Source of the DNA: a bacterium
GTDB taxonomy: Bacteria > Patescibacteriota > Gracilibacteria > Absconditabacterales > Absconditicoccaceae
Assembly (NCBI GenBank): GCA_020629735.1
Contig: JAHDCT010000007.1
Location: 6,864 to 22,736, forward strand
Reading direction: 5' to 3'
Length of the DNA: 15,873 bases
Position 1 is the stretch's first letter. Every line of letters starts with the position of its first letter. The translations under genes and the position numbers were made by a program. Shown piece by piece: positions 9,453-15,873 of the stretch. The notes beneath the pieces are model-generated. The model was not told where the DNA came from. It saw nothing but the letters and a program-made list of their open reading frames with translations, and searched no databases.

Positions 9453-9498
9453 ATAAAAAAAATAACCCAGGCGAGAGGTTGCTCAAGCAAGGGGTTAT
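9453..9498 (-). terminator. Intrinsic terminator of the proline-rich peptide gene
   Basis: On the minus strand ATAACCC (9498-9492) pairs with GGGTTAT (9468-9462), followed by a run of eight T (9461-9454). A smaller internal TTGCT/AGCAA pairing lies in the loop. The T-tract is on the minus-strand side, so it mainly serves the minus gene; it also lies just beyond the convergent gene ending at 9416. Confidence 0.75.
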
Positions 9499-9521
9499 AA
9501 ACATAAAAAGAGTTGTGTCCT

Positions 9522-9671
9522 TTACTCCGACGCTGATGTATTAGCTGCATCATCGTTGTGAGGTCCAGGAGGCGGAGGAGGAGGAGGTCCAGAAGAAGTG
9601 TTAGTAGAACTGTTCTTCGGTGGACCTTTAGGAGTATTCCCCGCTGCCGCCACGGCAGTTGTGTTACTCAT
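9522..9671 (-). CDS. Small proline-rich peptide
   Basis: A 49-residue protein: MSNTTAVAAAGNTPKG, then PPKNSSTNTSSG, a seven-proline run (GPPPPPPPGP) and an acidic/Ala/Ser tail ending SASE. No UGA, no cysteines, no signal peptide; likely disordered, with a poly-Pro helix that could bind SH3- or profilin-like partners (inference). A near-consensus promoter at 9748-9720 puts the transcription start near 9713, leaving ATG 9671 with a leader of about 40 nt; the upstream in-frame ATG at 9716 would fall at or before the transcript start, so it is not chosen. A terminator follows. Promoter plus terminator make a real gene likely despite its size. It converges on the lysozyme-domain gene. Confidence 0.7.
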   Translation of the reverse strand: MSNTTAVAAAGNTPKGPPKNSSTNTSSGPPPPPPPGPHNDDAANTSASE

Positions 9672-9719
9672 GTTTCGTATATGTTTGTATATGTGTATAG
9701 TTGGTAATAATATCATTGT

Positions 9720-9748
9720 AATATATAGATTCTTATACTGATTGTCAA
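9720..9748 (-). promoter_or_regulatory. Sigma70-type promoter of the proline-rich peptide gene
   Basis: On the minus strand a perfect TTGACA (9748-9743), a 17-bp spacer and TATATT (9725-9720). It is the best promoter in the window and decides the start of the downstream gene. Confidence 0.75.
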
Positions 9749-9821
9749 TAATGGCTTTGTGAGAGGAAAGAAAAATAAGATATAGGCACTAGCTTAGAGA
9801 AGAAGTTTCTACTTTGATCGC

Positions 9822-9850
9822 TTCAAAAAAAAATTATAAAAAGATATATT
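9822..9850 (+). promoter_or_regulatory. Possible promoter of the PLP enzyme gene
   Basis: TTCAAA (9822-9827), a 17-bp spacer and TATATT (9845-9850), ending 17 bp before the ATG at 9868, so the transcript leader would be very short. The surrounding stretch 9749-9867 holds nothing else I can identify. Confidence 0.45.
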
Positions 9851-9867
9851 CTATTTACTTAAAAGTA

Positions 9868-10887
9868 ATGCTAACTCCACAAGAGCAAGAGTCATATAAC
9901 CGTATAAAAATCTGATCAGATAATGATCCTCTCAACCCAGAGTTTCCTCCTGCGGATCCAAAGTTTCCTGCCACACCAACATATCAAATACAGGTTCAAG
10001 GTTTCACAAACGTACGGTTGAAAGATGAAAGTCACAACCTAACTTGAACGCACAAAGACAGAATGGCTCGAGAGATTGTTGTTTCTTATAAGCATATTCT
10101 AGAAGCCAAGAAAAACGCATCAAATATCATACAACTTCCACACATGTCGATTATCTCATCCTGATCGGCAGCGATTGCAATTCAAACGCTTTTAAGAGAA
10201 TATAATCTTCCTGCGCTTAAAGTGTTGATGAGTCATCTCACACAGAAACAGTACATTGAAAAATTAGAAGAGCTTGGGGCAGAAATATACCAGACTGATT
10301 TAGAAAAAGAAATGTTATGATCAGCTGAGATACTAGAGCGTACCAATAATAAAACCTGAATTGATATAACCTCATCAACAGCTCTGGATCCTACGCAAAC
10401 ATACTACGATTGGTTATGATATGAAGTAGTAAATTCATCACCTGGCTATTGTTTTATCCCGTTTGGGACATGACATTTGTATGAAAATATTCTCAACGTG
10501 AATAAGAAAGTGATTTCAAGTAAAGAAAAAGACCCAAGGTTTTCATGAGATGTAGAAAAACTAAGAAACTGTCATTTCTTATGAGCCACGACCAATAATC
10601 CAAGAACGAGTGCGCAAAAACTGTATTCTCCACATCTACCATTTGTAAATTTTTCAGAGCAGTGGATCAAGTTCTATAAGTTGTCAGGATTTTGCGGAAA
10701 GGAGTCCCGTGTGCAAGCAGTACAAGAAAAATACTTGATGCAAGCCAGTGAATTAGCAAGAGAGCAATGAATTCAAGCTGAGCCATCATGAATCGCTTGA
10801 TTAGCGTTGCTGTTACAAACAAAAAATACAATTCCTAAAGATGCGAAGATACTGATCGTAAATACAGGAAAAACAAAGAATGTGTAG
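9868..10887 (+). CDS. Threonine-synthase-like PLP-dependent enzyme (fold type II)
   Basis: A 339-residue enzyme of the tryptophan-synthase-beta superfamily. VRLKDESHNLTGTHKDR places the Schiff-base Lys at residue 63, as in the K-D-E-x-x-N-x-T-G-x-x-K-D-R block of threonine synthases. SSGSAAIAIQ (97-106) matches the SSGN-A loop that contacts the cofactor, but the usual Asn is Ser100. IPFGTGHLYENI fits the phosphate-binding Gly loop, and PSGIAGLALL and IVNTGKTKN fit the C-terminal family motifs. UGA encodes Gly60 and Gly99 and the Gly before His in GTGH. These enzymes act on serine, threonine, cysteine or phosphohomoserine; which reaction applies here is unclear given the altered Asn. The SerB-like phosphatase lies in the same orientation 1.2 kb on, but behind separate terminators. 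Start ATG 9868, no Shine-Dalgarno. Confidence 0.85.
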
Positions 10888-10950
10888 CAAGAAGAAATAG
10901 TTACACACAAATCCACAAAGAAAAACATACTTTCCGATTTCCGCAGTATG

Positions 10951-10959
10951 TGATACAAT
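10951..10959 (+). promoter_or_regulatory. Extended -10 promoter element before the cysteine-rich gene
   Basis: TGA-TACAAT (10951-10959) matches an extended -10 (TGN-TATAAT), with a weak -35 TTTCCG 17 bp upstream at 10931-10936. It lies about 65 bp before ATG 11024. Confidence 0.45.
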
Positions 10960-10973
10960 AGGTCTTCCCTAGT

Positions 10974-11016
10974 AAAAAAAATAGTGATCGGTAGGATCTC
11001 TTCGTTTATTTTTTTA
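10974..11016 (+). terminator. Possible terminator or leader hairpin
   Basis: An A-run (10974-10981) faces TTTATTTTTTT (11005-11015), with GATC (10986-10989) and GATC (10995-10998) able to pair inside. It might end the PLP enzyme transcript or be a leader hairpin for the next gene, whose ATG is only 8 bases on. The stem is weak. Confidence 0.35.
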
Positions 11017-11023
11017 TAGTACC

Positions 11024-11890
11024 ATGAAAAAAATTATTGCATGATTGAGTGCTGTAGCATTTTGATGTACGGCTTTTGTATCGGCAGCAATTAGCCCAGA
11101 GAAGCAAGCAGCTTTAGAAATTGCTTCAGAAAGAATCGTTGATATTATGAATGAAAATGACAATGTTGATCACATTGATCTCCTTGACGCCGTTGCTCAT
11201 CTTCAGAACGTTTTTGAAGGAGATGATGTAAAAGTAGAAATGCTAGATATACTTCTCCATATGACAATGGATGCCTATTTTATGGTAGATAATTTCTTGT
11301 ACTGTGAGTTGTATTATGATGGGTGTAACAATTGTACAATCCATGAATGATATAACCTCGCATGTACAAAGAAAGCATGTGTAGAAAGAGAGCAGCGTGA
11401 GTGTCTGCAATATGTTGAGATGGAAGAAGAAATGATTGACCTAAACATGGATCAAGTAGCAATTCTCTGTGAGGATCAATGAGGAACGCGAGATGTTATG
11501 TATCATGAATGTCATGGTATTGACGCAATGATGTGTGAAGAGTATGGAGGGCGTTTTGAAGAGTGTGGATCTGCATGTAGGCATGATCCGGAAGCGGAAA
11601 TATGTACCTTACAATGTGTTATCTACTGTGATTTTTCTCAGTTAGCAGAAAAACAAGAATGTATGTTCAATGGAGGAGAATGGATGATGAACTGACATGG
11701 TTTCTATAGTTGCTACACACCAAGTGTAGACCAATGAGAGTCATGTATGGAAGCAAGCGATTGTGATGAATACTGCCGCGTTGAGATGGACCACGAAACT
11801 AATCCTCAAGAAGGTGAGTGTACGTCGTTTATGTGATGATGCCTCACACATCTCGCCGAAGATGGAATGGTGCTAACAATCTGTGAATAA
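11024..11890 (+). CDS. Secreted cysteine-rich protein, unknown function
   Basis: A 288-residue protein with a clear N-terminal signal peptide: MKKIIAGLSAVAFG, a hydrophobic core and a likely signal peptidase I site after FVSA (about residue 22); two glycines of the signal are UGA. The mature part starts with an acidic helical region with no Cys, then from about residue 90 carries some 20 cysteines, many followed or preceded by Glu (for example ECHGID, EECGSAC, DCDEYC). The even count and secretion suggest several disulfides. The AFGC in the signal is a poor lipobox match, so I do not call a lipoprotein. No known domain is recognised. It may be an extracellular adhesin-like or small binding protein; unproven. 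A strong terminator follows. Confidence 0.82.
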
Positions 11891-11919
11891 GGAAAAATAA
11901 TACACATACTACGTATACG

Positions 11920-11954
11920 TCTCTGGAGAAGTCATCTTCAGAGATTTTCTTTTT
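11920..11954 (+). terminator. Intrinsic terminator of the cysteine-rich gene
   Basis: A 9-bp stem TCTCTGGAG (11920-11928) / CTTCAGAGA (11936-11944) with one G-U pair and a 7-nt loop, followed by TTTTCTTTTT. Confidence 0.9.
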
Positions 11955-12121
11955 GACCAAAAATACTTGAATTCAATCTGACAGTCAGCATAGTGACTGT
12001 ACTTTATTTTGAAAAAGAAAACTTCTTCACACATGACCGATCACTCAGACTCTGAGTTCTAGTTCCGTGAAAGCATAGCTCCGTATCGAAACGAAGTCCG
12101 TTTTTATTAACGGTTTTTTTT
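11955..12121 (+). ncRNA. Candidate small structured RNA (unclassified)
   Basis: Between two terminators lies a non-coding stretch with a 10-bp palindrome TTGAATTCAA (11967-11976), a perfect 7-bp hairpin ACAGTCA/TGACTGT (11981-11987, 11994-12000), a perfect 6-bp hairpin ACTCAG/CTGAGT (12043-12048, 12052-12057) and its own terminator. No protein frame is convincing on either strand. It resembles no tRNA, tmRNA, SRP or RNase P RNA that I can recognise. It could instead be the leader of the phosphatase gene that starts at 12141. Confidence 0.35.
12098..12121 (+). terminator. Intrinsic terminator before the phosphatase gene
   Basis: CCGTT (12098-12102) pairs with AACGG (12109-12113), followed by eight T. 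It lies 20 bp before ATG 12141, so it ends an upstream transcript or attenuates the phosphatase gene. Confidence 0.7.
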
Positions 12122-12140
12122 ATTATTTTAAAGAAAAAAC

Positions 12141-12845
12141 ATGATAATTCTCTTTGACGTAGACAGTACCTTAGTAAATGGTGAGTGACTCGTAGCATTA
12201 GCGAAAAGAAAATGACTGACGTCATCGTTTAATGAGATTACTGAACGTGCGATGGATGGAGAAATAGACTTCCATACTTCATTTACCAAAAGATTAGAAA
12301 TGTTGCAGGTAACACCAGAGGATGAAACACGATTAGGAGAATACTACTTGTGACAAATAGTTTCATGAATGGAAGATCTTATACATCACTTAGTACAACA
12401 AGGACATCACGTAGGGTGCTTAACTTTTTCATTACAATGAGCAGCAGAAATTCTTGCTCAACATCTATGAATGAAGAAAGATTTAGTATTTGGAAATCAG
12501 ATATACACACCTTACGGGATGAGTGATATTTTAGAAAAAAAAGACTTGCTCATCTATGATGAAAGTAAAGGAAAACGCATCCAGCAAGTAAAAGAGAAAA
12601 GGTGAATGAAACTATGCTTTGTAGGGGATGGATATCAGGATATGCTGTCAGGAATGAAGTATGCAGATACATTTATCTGAGCTGGGTATGTAACTTCTAG
12701 AGAAAAAGTGAAGAAAGGAGCAAGGTATTTTGCAGAAGATATACAGCAACTAGCTAATTTGCTCGAAGCGCATTGCGGAGAGAAAGAACAGACAAAACAT
12801 ATACTCCAATGAATGGGAAAAAGAAAAGCCATATATAGCCTTTAA
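12141..12845 (+). CDS. HAD-superfamily phosphatase, SerB (phosphoserine phosphatase)-like
   Basis: A 234-residue cytoplasmic HAD enzyme. Motif I is DVDST with nucleophile Asp6 and general acid/base Asp8. The following ITERAMDGEIDFHTSF closely matches the cap region of phosphoserine phosphatases (ITERAM-x-G-E-x-D-F). Motif II is CLTFSLQG (Thr95/Ser97), less typical than SerB's SGGF. The motif III Lys is probably Lys143 or Lys145. Motif IV is FVGDGYQDM with Asp163 and Asp167 for Mg2+. Length fits SerB (210-230). UGA-Gly codons occur throughout. The likely reaction is dephosphorylation of phosphoserine to serine, but the altered motif II leaves another phosphomonoester possible. Its TAA overlaps the stop of the convergent minus-strand gene. 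Confidence 0.82.
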
Positions 12846-13417
12846 AAAACAATTTTTCTCAGTTCATGATGGAATTTTCTGATCCTATGCTGTGTCATTT
12901 GTCCAAGACTGAGATCTCTCTTTCTTCAGGTACTGAGGTAGGTTAAATATCTTTTAAGTACCTGAGCTTTAGGCACTCAGTAGTCAGTAAGGAATTCTTC
13001 TTTGAGGCTTGCATAAAGTGTTAGTCAGTAACCAAGGCGAGAACCTAGGTAAAGAAACAGATCATCGAGATCTAAGTCATCAATATGAGTAATTCAATTT
13101 CGGACGAGATAATAGCGAAGAGCTACAAAGACTCATGAAAGTCCATGTGAAATACCAGCGAGAGAGGTTTGATTAATCTTTCTTTTGGAAATAAATTGTC
13201 TTCATAAAAAATATTCAAAGGTCGTTTTGACTCAGAGACAAGAAACAAGATTGAGAGTTCTTGTTGCAATAACCTTGCTCATTTTAGGCGAGTCAATCAT
13301 ATTAGCCAAAGCAATATACTCGGGATGATATTTCCAAAAATCAGGAATCAATGAGTTCCGCAAACGAGAAAAAGAAGACAGCTTCGCTGACTCTTTTTCT
13401 GTAATTTCTGATTTCAA
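12842..13417 (-). CDS. Hypothetical protein, second gene of a minus-strand pair
   Basis: A 191-residue open frame on the minus strand, continuous only with UGA as Gly (about eight or nine such codons). It reads as a normal globular protein: SSFSRLRNSLIPDFW, HPEYIALANMIDSPKM, ISHGLSGVFVALRYYL, DDLDLDDLFLYLG, and a basic tail RKFHHELRKIVF. No signal peptide and no recognised domain. TTG 13417 is a tentative start, since no ATG occurs before 13300 and the residues between look coding. It begins 32 bp after the upstream gene's stop, so the two form a likely operon. Its TAA (12844-12842) overlaps that of the phosphatase gene by two bases, with no terminator between. Confidence 0.65.
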
Positions 13418-13449
13418 ATGATTAATGGATATGGTGGTATATCAAAAAA

Positions 13450-14769
13450 TTAATCTACAGATTCAGTTTCACGGAGAAGAGGTAATCCTTCAGTGATGAT
13501 GCTTTGAAGAACCGCATAAGCAATACGAAGGTCATCTGCATGTAATCAAGGAACATTATTGCTCGCTTCAAGTTCAGTGACGTCCTTAGCCAGTTCATTC
13601 TGCTCAGGTCTTTTTCATTTTAGAGCTAATTGTAAGTAAGAAAGAAGTGATTCAGCGAGACTAAGTTGGTCGTTAACAGCATGATTTTCAGCTCCTCCTA
13701 AAAGAGAAATAAGACTTTGGATATCACTTAATATACTTGCTTGGAGGTTTTGATGAAGAATGTAGTGATACGTATTTCAATCGTTAAAGCTCATAGGATG
13801 AAAGAAGCTACTAAACTCATCATTGGCAAAGTCTGAGTTGTTTATTATGCGTAAATAAAGTGCACTTACCTCAGCTCACGTCTTTTCCAATGAAGTTGCG
13901 ATCTCTTCATTTCAGTTAAGAATGACAGGTGCATCTTTTGTAGTCTGCGCAGAAGTAGTTTCTCTGTTCATATACATAGTTGTTTTTCCATATCAGGTTT
14001 CTGTCCCATCATAGAACAAGCATTCAACTTTAACGAAAGTAGGTCATAAGATACTAAATCATCATGCTCACCATTTAGCTCAGTGATTATTTGCATCATG
14101 AAGGTCTTCAGGTGCTCAAAAATCGTTTTCATAAACAAGTCAGAGTCACGTTTTTTCAGTAAACTTTACAGCAAATTCTTTTAGAATTTTGTGCTCATCG
14201 CTTACTATAAGCTGATCAGAAGCATTTCGAAATAGCTTATCCGTAGAGGCACTTCATTTATGAGAGTTCACATAGGTAATCTCAATTGCAATATTCATAA
14301 CTGCTCACTCATATTCTTCGGGAACTGAGTTTAAGAAACTATGTATACATTCTTCAACTTTAAGCAGTTGAGTGTCTCCTCAGAGTTTACGCTTAGTCTC
14401 TCAGTTTGCTAGAAAATCTGAGAACTGCACACGCAGGTTTCCGACTGGATCACCATTTAATGAATGAGCAGATCATTGAATAATCTGTGATTTTTCTACC
14501 TTCCATGTTTCTTGATTTGTGACGTTTTCAAGAAATGAGAGGAGGTTAGCCTGAGTCTCAGGAGAGAGTGTATCAAATTCCGCTTGCTCAATATAATCAT
14601 TAAGTGAAAGTGCTCATCACGCTTCAAAAGGTGCTTTTGGGGAAGTGTTTCCTCAAGATGACTTTTCTAAGAGAAGAAGTGTTGAGAGATCCTTTGGTGC
14701 ATAATTCTCACGAAGTTCTACTGACATAGAGGTTGAGTTAAGGATAAATGAAGTGTTTTTCATCTTCAT
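13450..14769 (-). CDS. Hypothetical protein, first gene of a minus-strand pair
   Basis: A 439-residue protein with about 25 UGA-Gly codons, starting MKMKNTSFILNSTSMSVELR and ending LLRETESVD before TAA. Soluble, mostly helical, no signal peptide. A Gly/Trp/aromatic-rich middle (KTGLGLVYENDFGAPEDLHD, HGAKWGAGGFSILGP) suggests a beta-rich core flanked by helical Leu-rich ends. No known family is recognised. ATG 14769 is chosen because a good promoter (14825-14798) would give a leader of about 20 to 25 nt; ATG 14727 (MSVELREN) is an alternative. A longer TTG-started reading to 14904 is rejected, as it runs upstream of the promoter. Likely co-transcribed with the gene at 12842-13417. Confidence 0.8.
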
Positions 14770-14797
14770 GAAGAGAAGAAAGAAATACAATAATGCG

Positions 14798-14825
14798 TGT
14801 ATATCGATAAAAATGAATTTGTCAA
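14798..14825 (-). promoter_or_regulatory. Sigma70-type promoter of the minus-strand gene pair
   Basis: On the minus strand a perfect TTGACA (14825-14820), a 16-bp spacer and TATACA (14803-14798), about 30 bp before ATG 14769. The region 14770-14968 is a divergent intergenic space shared with the plus-strand gene at 14969. Confidence 0.65.
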
Positions 14826-14917
14826 TAGCTTGAATTACGCTAGAGCAGCTAAGTGGTATCTGTAAAGCTAAAGTGAAAGAAAAGAGCAAGCAAAATAGTA
14901 GCAACGAAAACGAGTAG

Positions 14918-14955
14918 TATACTAGTAAGGTAGGAGATGTAATGCCTCCTTTACC
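14918..14955 (+). promoter_or_regulatory. Possible -10 and leader hairpin of the right-edge gene
   Basis: TATACT (14918-14923) could be a -10, but no matching -35 is seen. It is followed by GGTAGGAG (14929-14936), which can pair with CTCC-TT-TACC (14946-14955) with a 2-nt bulge. The GGAG in the stem is Shine-Dalgarno-like but lies about 33 bp from the ATG, so a direct translation role is doubtful. Confidence 0.35.
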
Positions 14956-14968
14956 GTAAAAAATAACG

Positions 14969-15873
14969 ATGGAAGTAAAAGTATACCACGAACAGCCAAA
15001 ATTTGATGTTGAAGAAATGCTGCCTTATAAAAGGGTCTGATCGTTTATTAATTGGAGCAAAATCTTTAAAGACAAGGTGTGACTGTCATATCCAAAGTAT
15101 GTTGATTGGTCAAAGTGCATAGACGAGGAGTGAAGGTTTGATATGCGTTGATTTATTAAATCCCGTGACAAGAAAAGGTATGGGGAAAGAGAACAGTATT
15201 TGAAAGATTTACAGGCAAGGAAAAGGTGGTTGGAGCTTAAAAAAGAAAAAAATGAAGGTATTGAAATCTATGATATTTTTTCCGATTTCAAAGCTTTGTT
15301 GGACATATACAAAAAGTGGTATGATCTAGGAGAAGATTCATATACAGTAGGTAAAACGAAGTTTGTAAAAATCATAGAAGGTCTTTATGAAGATATAGAA
15401 GAGAAAAGGTATATCGCAGAACCATGAGACCAAAACGTAAGTTTAATAGACATCGCATTAAAGAGTATCGAAGAAGCAGAAAAGCGAGAAGAGAAACATT
15501 GGCAAGAGTATGAGCAAGACGAGCTCGATCGATATAATAAAAGTCTGTCCAGATTTTTGGACGATGACTTGAACGTGAATGTTGATTCAATTCTAGAGAA
15601 TATTAAAAGTACACTAATTAGTCACGAGGAAATTTTTATTGCAATGCATATTGGTACCCTACAAAACAAGTGACTACAAAAACTCCAAGAAGGGATTATT
15701 GAAACACTCGATAGTAAAATAAAAAATTTAAAAACAGTACAGATTTTCAAAATTATGGAATGGGTGCTCCCGTTTGCCTTTGAGGCAATCGATATGGACT
15801 ATGATGTGCCAGAAATTTTTCAACCAAAATATATGCAGTGAATTGGAATATACAGCTTAACCCTCGAAAAGTT
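14969..15873 (+). CDS. Charged helical protein, 5' part (runs off the window)
   Basis: The first 301 codons of a gene continuing past the right edge. It starts MEVKVYHEQPKFDVEEML; UGA-Gly codons occur in GSFINWSKIF, GLSYPKYVDW, EEGRFDMRGF, AEPGDQN, NKGLQK and MQGIGI. Very rich in Lys, Glu, Asp, Ile and Tyr, helical, with a likely coiled coil around residues 150-190 (SIEEAEKREEKHWQEYEQ). No signal peptide, membrane segment or known motif is visible. Its composition (AT-rich, AAA/GAA-heavy) resembles the giant gene at 2342 more than the transporter or the secreted protein. Function unknown; the diagnostic domain may be downstream. Confidence 0.75.

Noticed and set aside
9672..9716. Longer form of the proline-rich peptide starting at ATG 9716
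   Set aside because: The promoter places the transcription start at about 9713, after that ATG.
9494..9720. Plus-strand glycine-rich reading frame through the poly-proline gene
   Set aside because: It has no plausible start codon and no promoter, whereas the minus strand has promoter, ATG and terminator in order.
11280..12225. Minus-strand open frames at 11280-11462 and 12004-12225
   Set aside because: Antisense shadows of the cysteine-rich gene and of the terminator/phosphatase start; no supporting signals.
12635..12832. Minus-strand frame opposite the phosphatase
   Set aside because: It lies antisense to the motif IV region of a clear HAD enzyme and is low-complexity Ser/Phe.
14770..14904. 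N-terminal extension MLLFCLLFSFTLALQ... of the 439-residue protein as a signal peptide
   Set aside because: It begins at a TTG upstream of a strong promoter, so it would not be on the transcript; its hydrophobicity is probably chance.
15372..15590. Minus-strand frame opposite the right-edge gene
   Set aside because: Antisense shadow of a continuous 301-codon frame.
1..15873. CRISPR arrays, tRNA, rRNA, insertion sequences, replication origin
   Set aside because: I looked for repeat-spacer periodicity, tRNA arms, transposase motifs and DnaA-box clusters by eye and saw none; a covariance scan would be more sensitive for tRNAs.

Overview
The window reads as the genome of a Candidate Phyla Radiation bacterium of the Gracilibacteria/Absconditabacteria type (BD1-5/SR1), which uses genetic code 25 with UGA = glycine. 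With UGA as stop, almost every gene breaks into fragments. With UGA as Gly, ten long, gap-free proteins appear that end only in TAA or TAG, and UGA falls on glycines of recognisable motifs (transporter TM1, the G2 box of a GHKL ATPase, the PLP-binding loops). No tRNA, rRNA, CRISPR array, integrase or transposase was seen. Most starts lack a Shine-Dalgarno sequence, yet several good sigma70-type promoters are visible.

Layout. 1-540: the 3' end of a probable phytanoyl-CoA dioxygenase-like gene, then a frameshifted gene remnant ending at a terminator. 541-2215: a structured leader and a complete neurotransmitter:sodium symporter (NSS) family gene with its terminator. 2230-6715: a 1457-residue protein with a GHKL-type ATP-binding domain, a long charged helical region, a His/Cys-rich patch and a C-terminal WLM/SprT-like HExxH metallopeptidase motif. 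Just downstream (6722-6840) lies a diverged copy of the 3' end and terminator of an NSS gene, so the giant gene sits between two imperfect direct repeats. 6858-9416: a small helical protein whose stop codon abuts the start of a 755-residue protein with a C-terminal lysozyme/lytic-transglycosylase-like domain. 9453-9748 (minus): a promoter, a 49-residue proline-rich peptide gene and a terminator.

9868-12845 (plus): a threonine-synthase-like PLP enzyme, a secreted cysteine-rich protein, a possible small structured RNA and a SerB-like HAD phosphatase. 12842-14769 (minus): two uncharacterised genes, probably one operon behind a good promoter, converging on the phosphatase gene with overlapping stop codons. 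14969-15873 (plus): the 5' part of a charged, helical protein that leaves the window.

Togetherness. The PLP enzyme and SerB-like phosphatase hint at serine/threonine handling, and the symporter at amino-acid or amine uptake, fitting a host-dependent cell. The most unusual unit is the GHKL ATPase-metallopeptidase giant with the small helical protein and the lysozyme-domain protein downstream. Its role is unknown; conflict or prey/host attack, or protein quality control, are inferences only.
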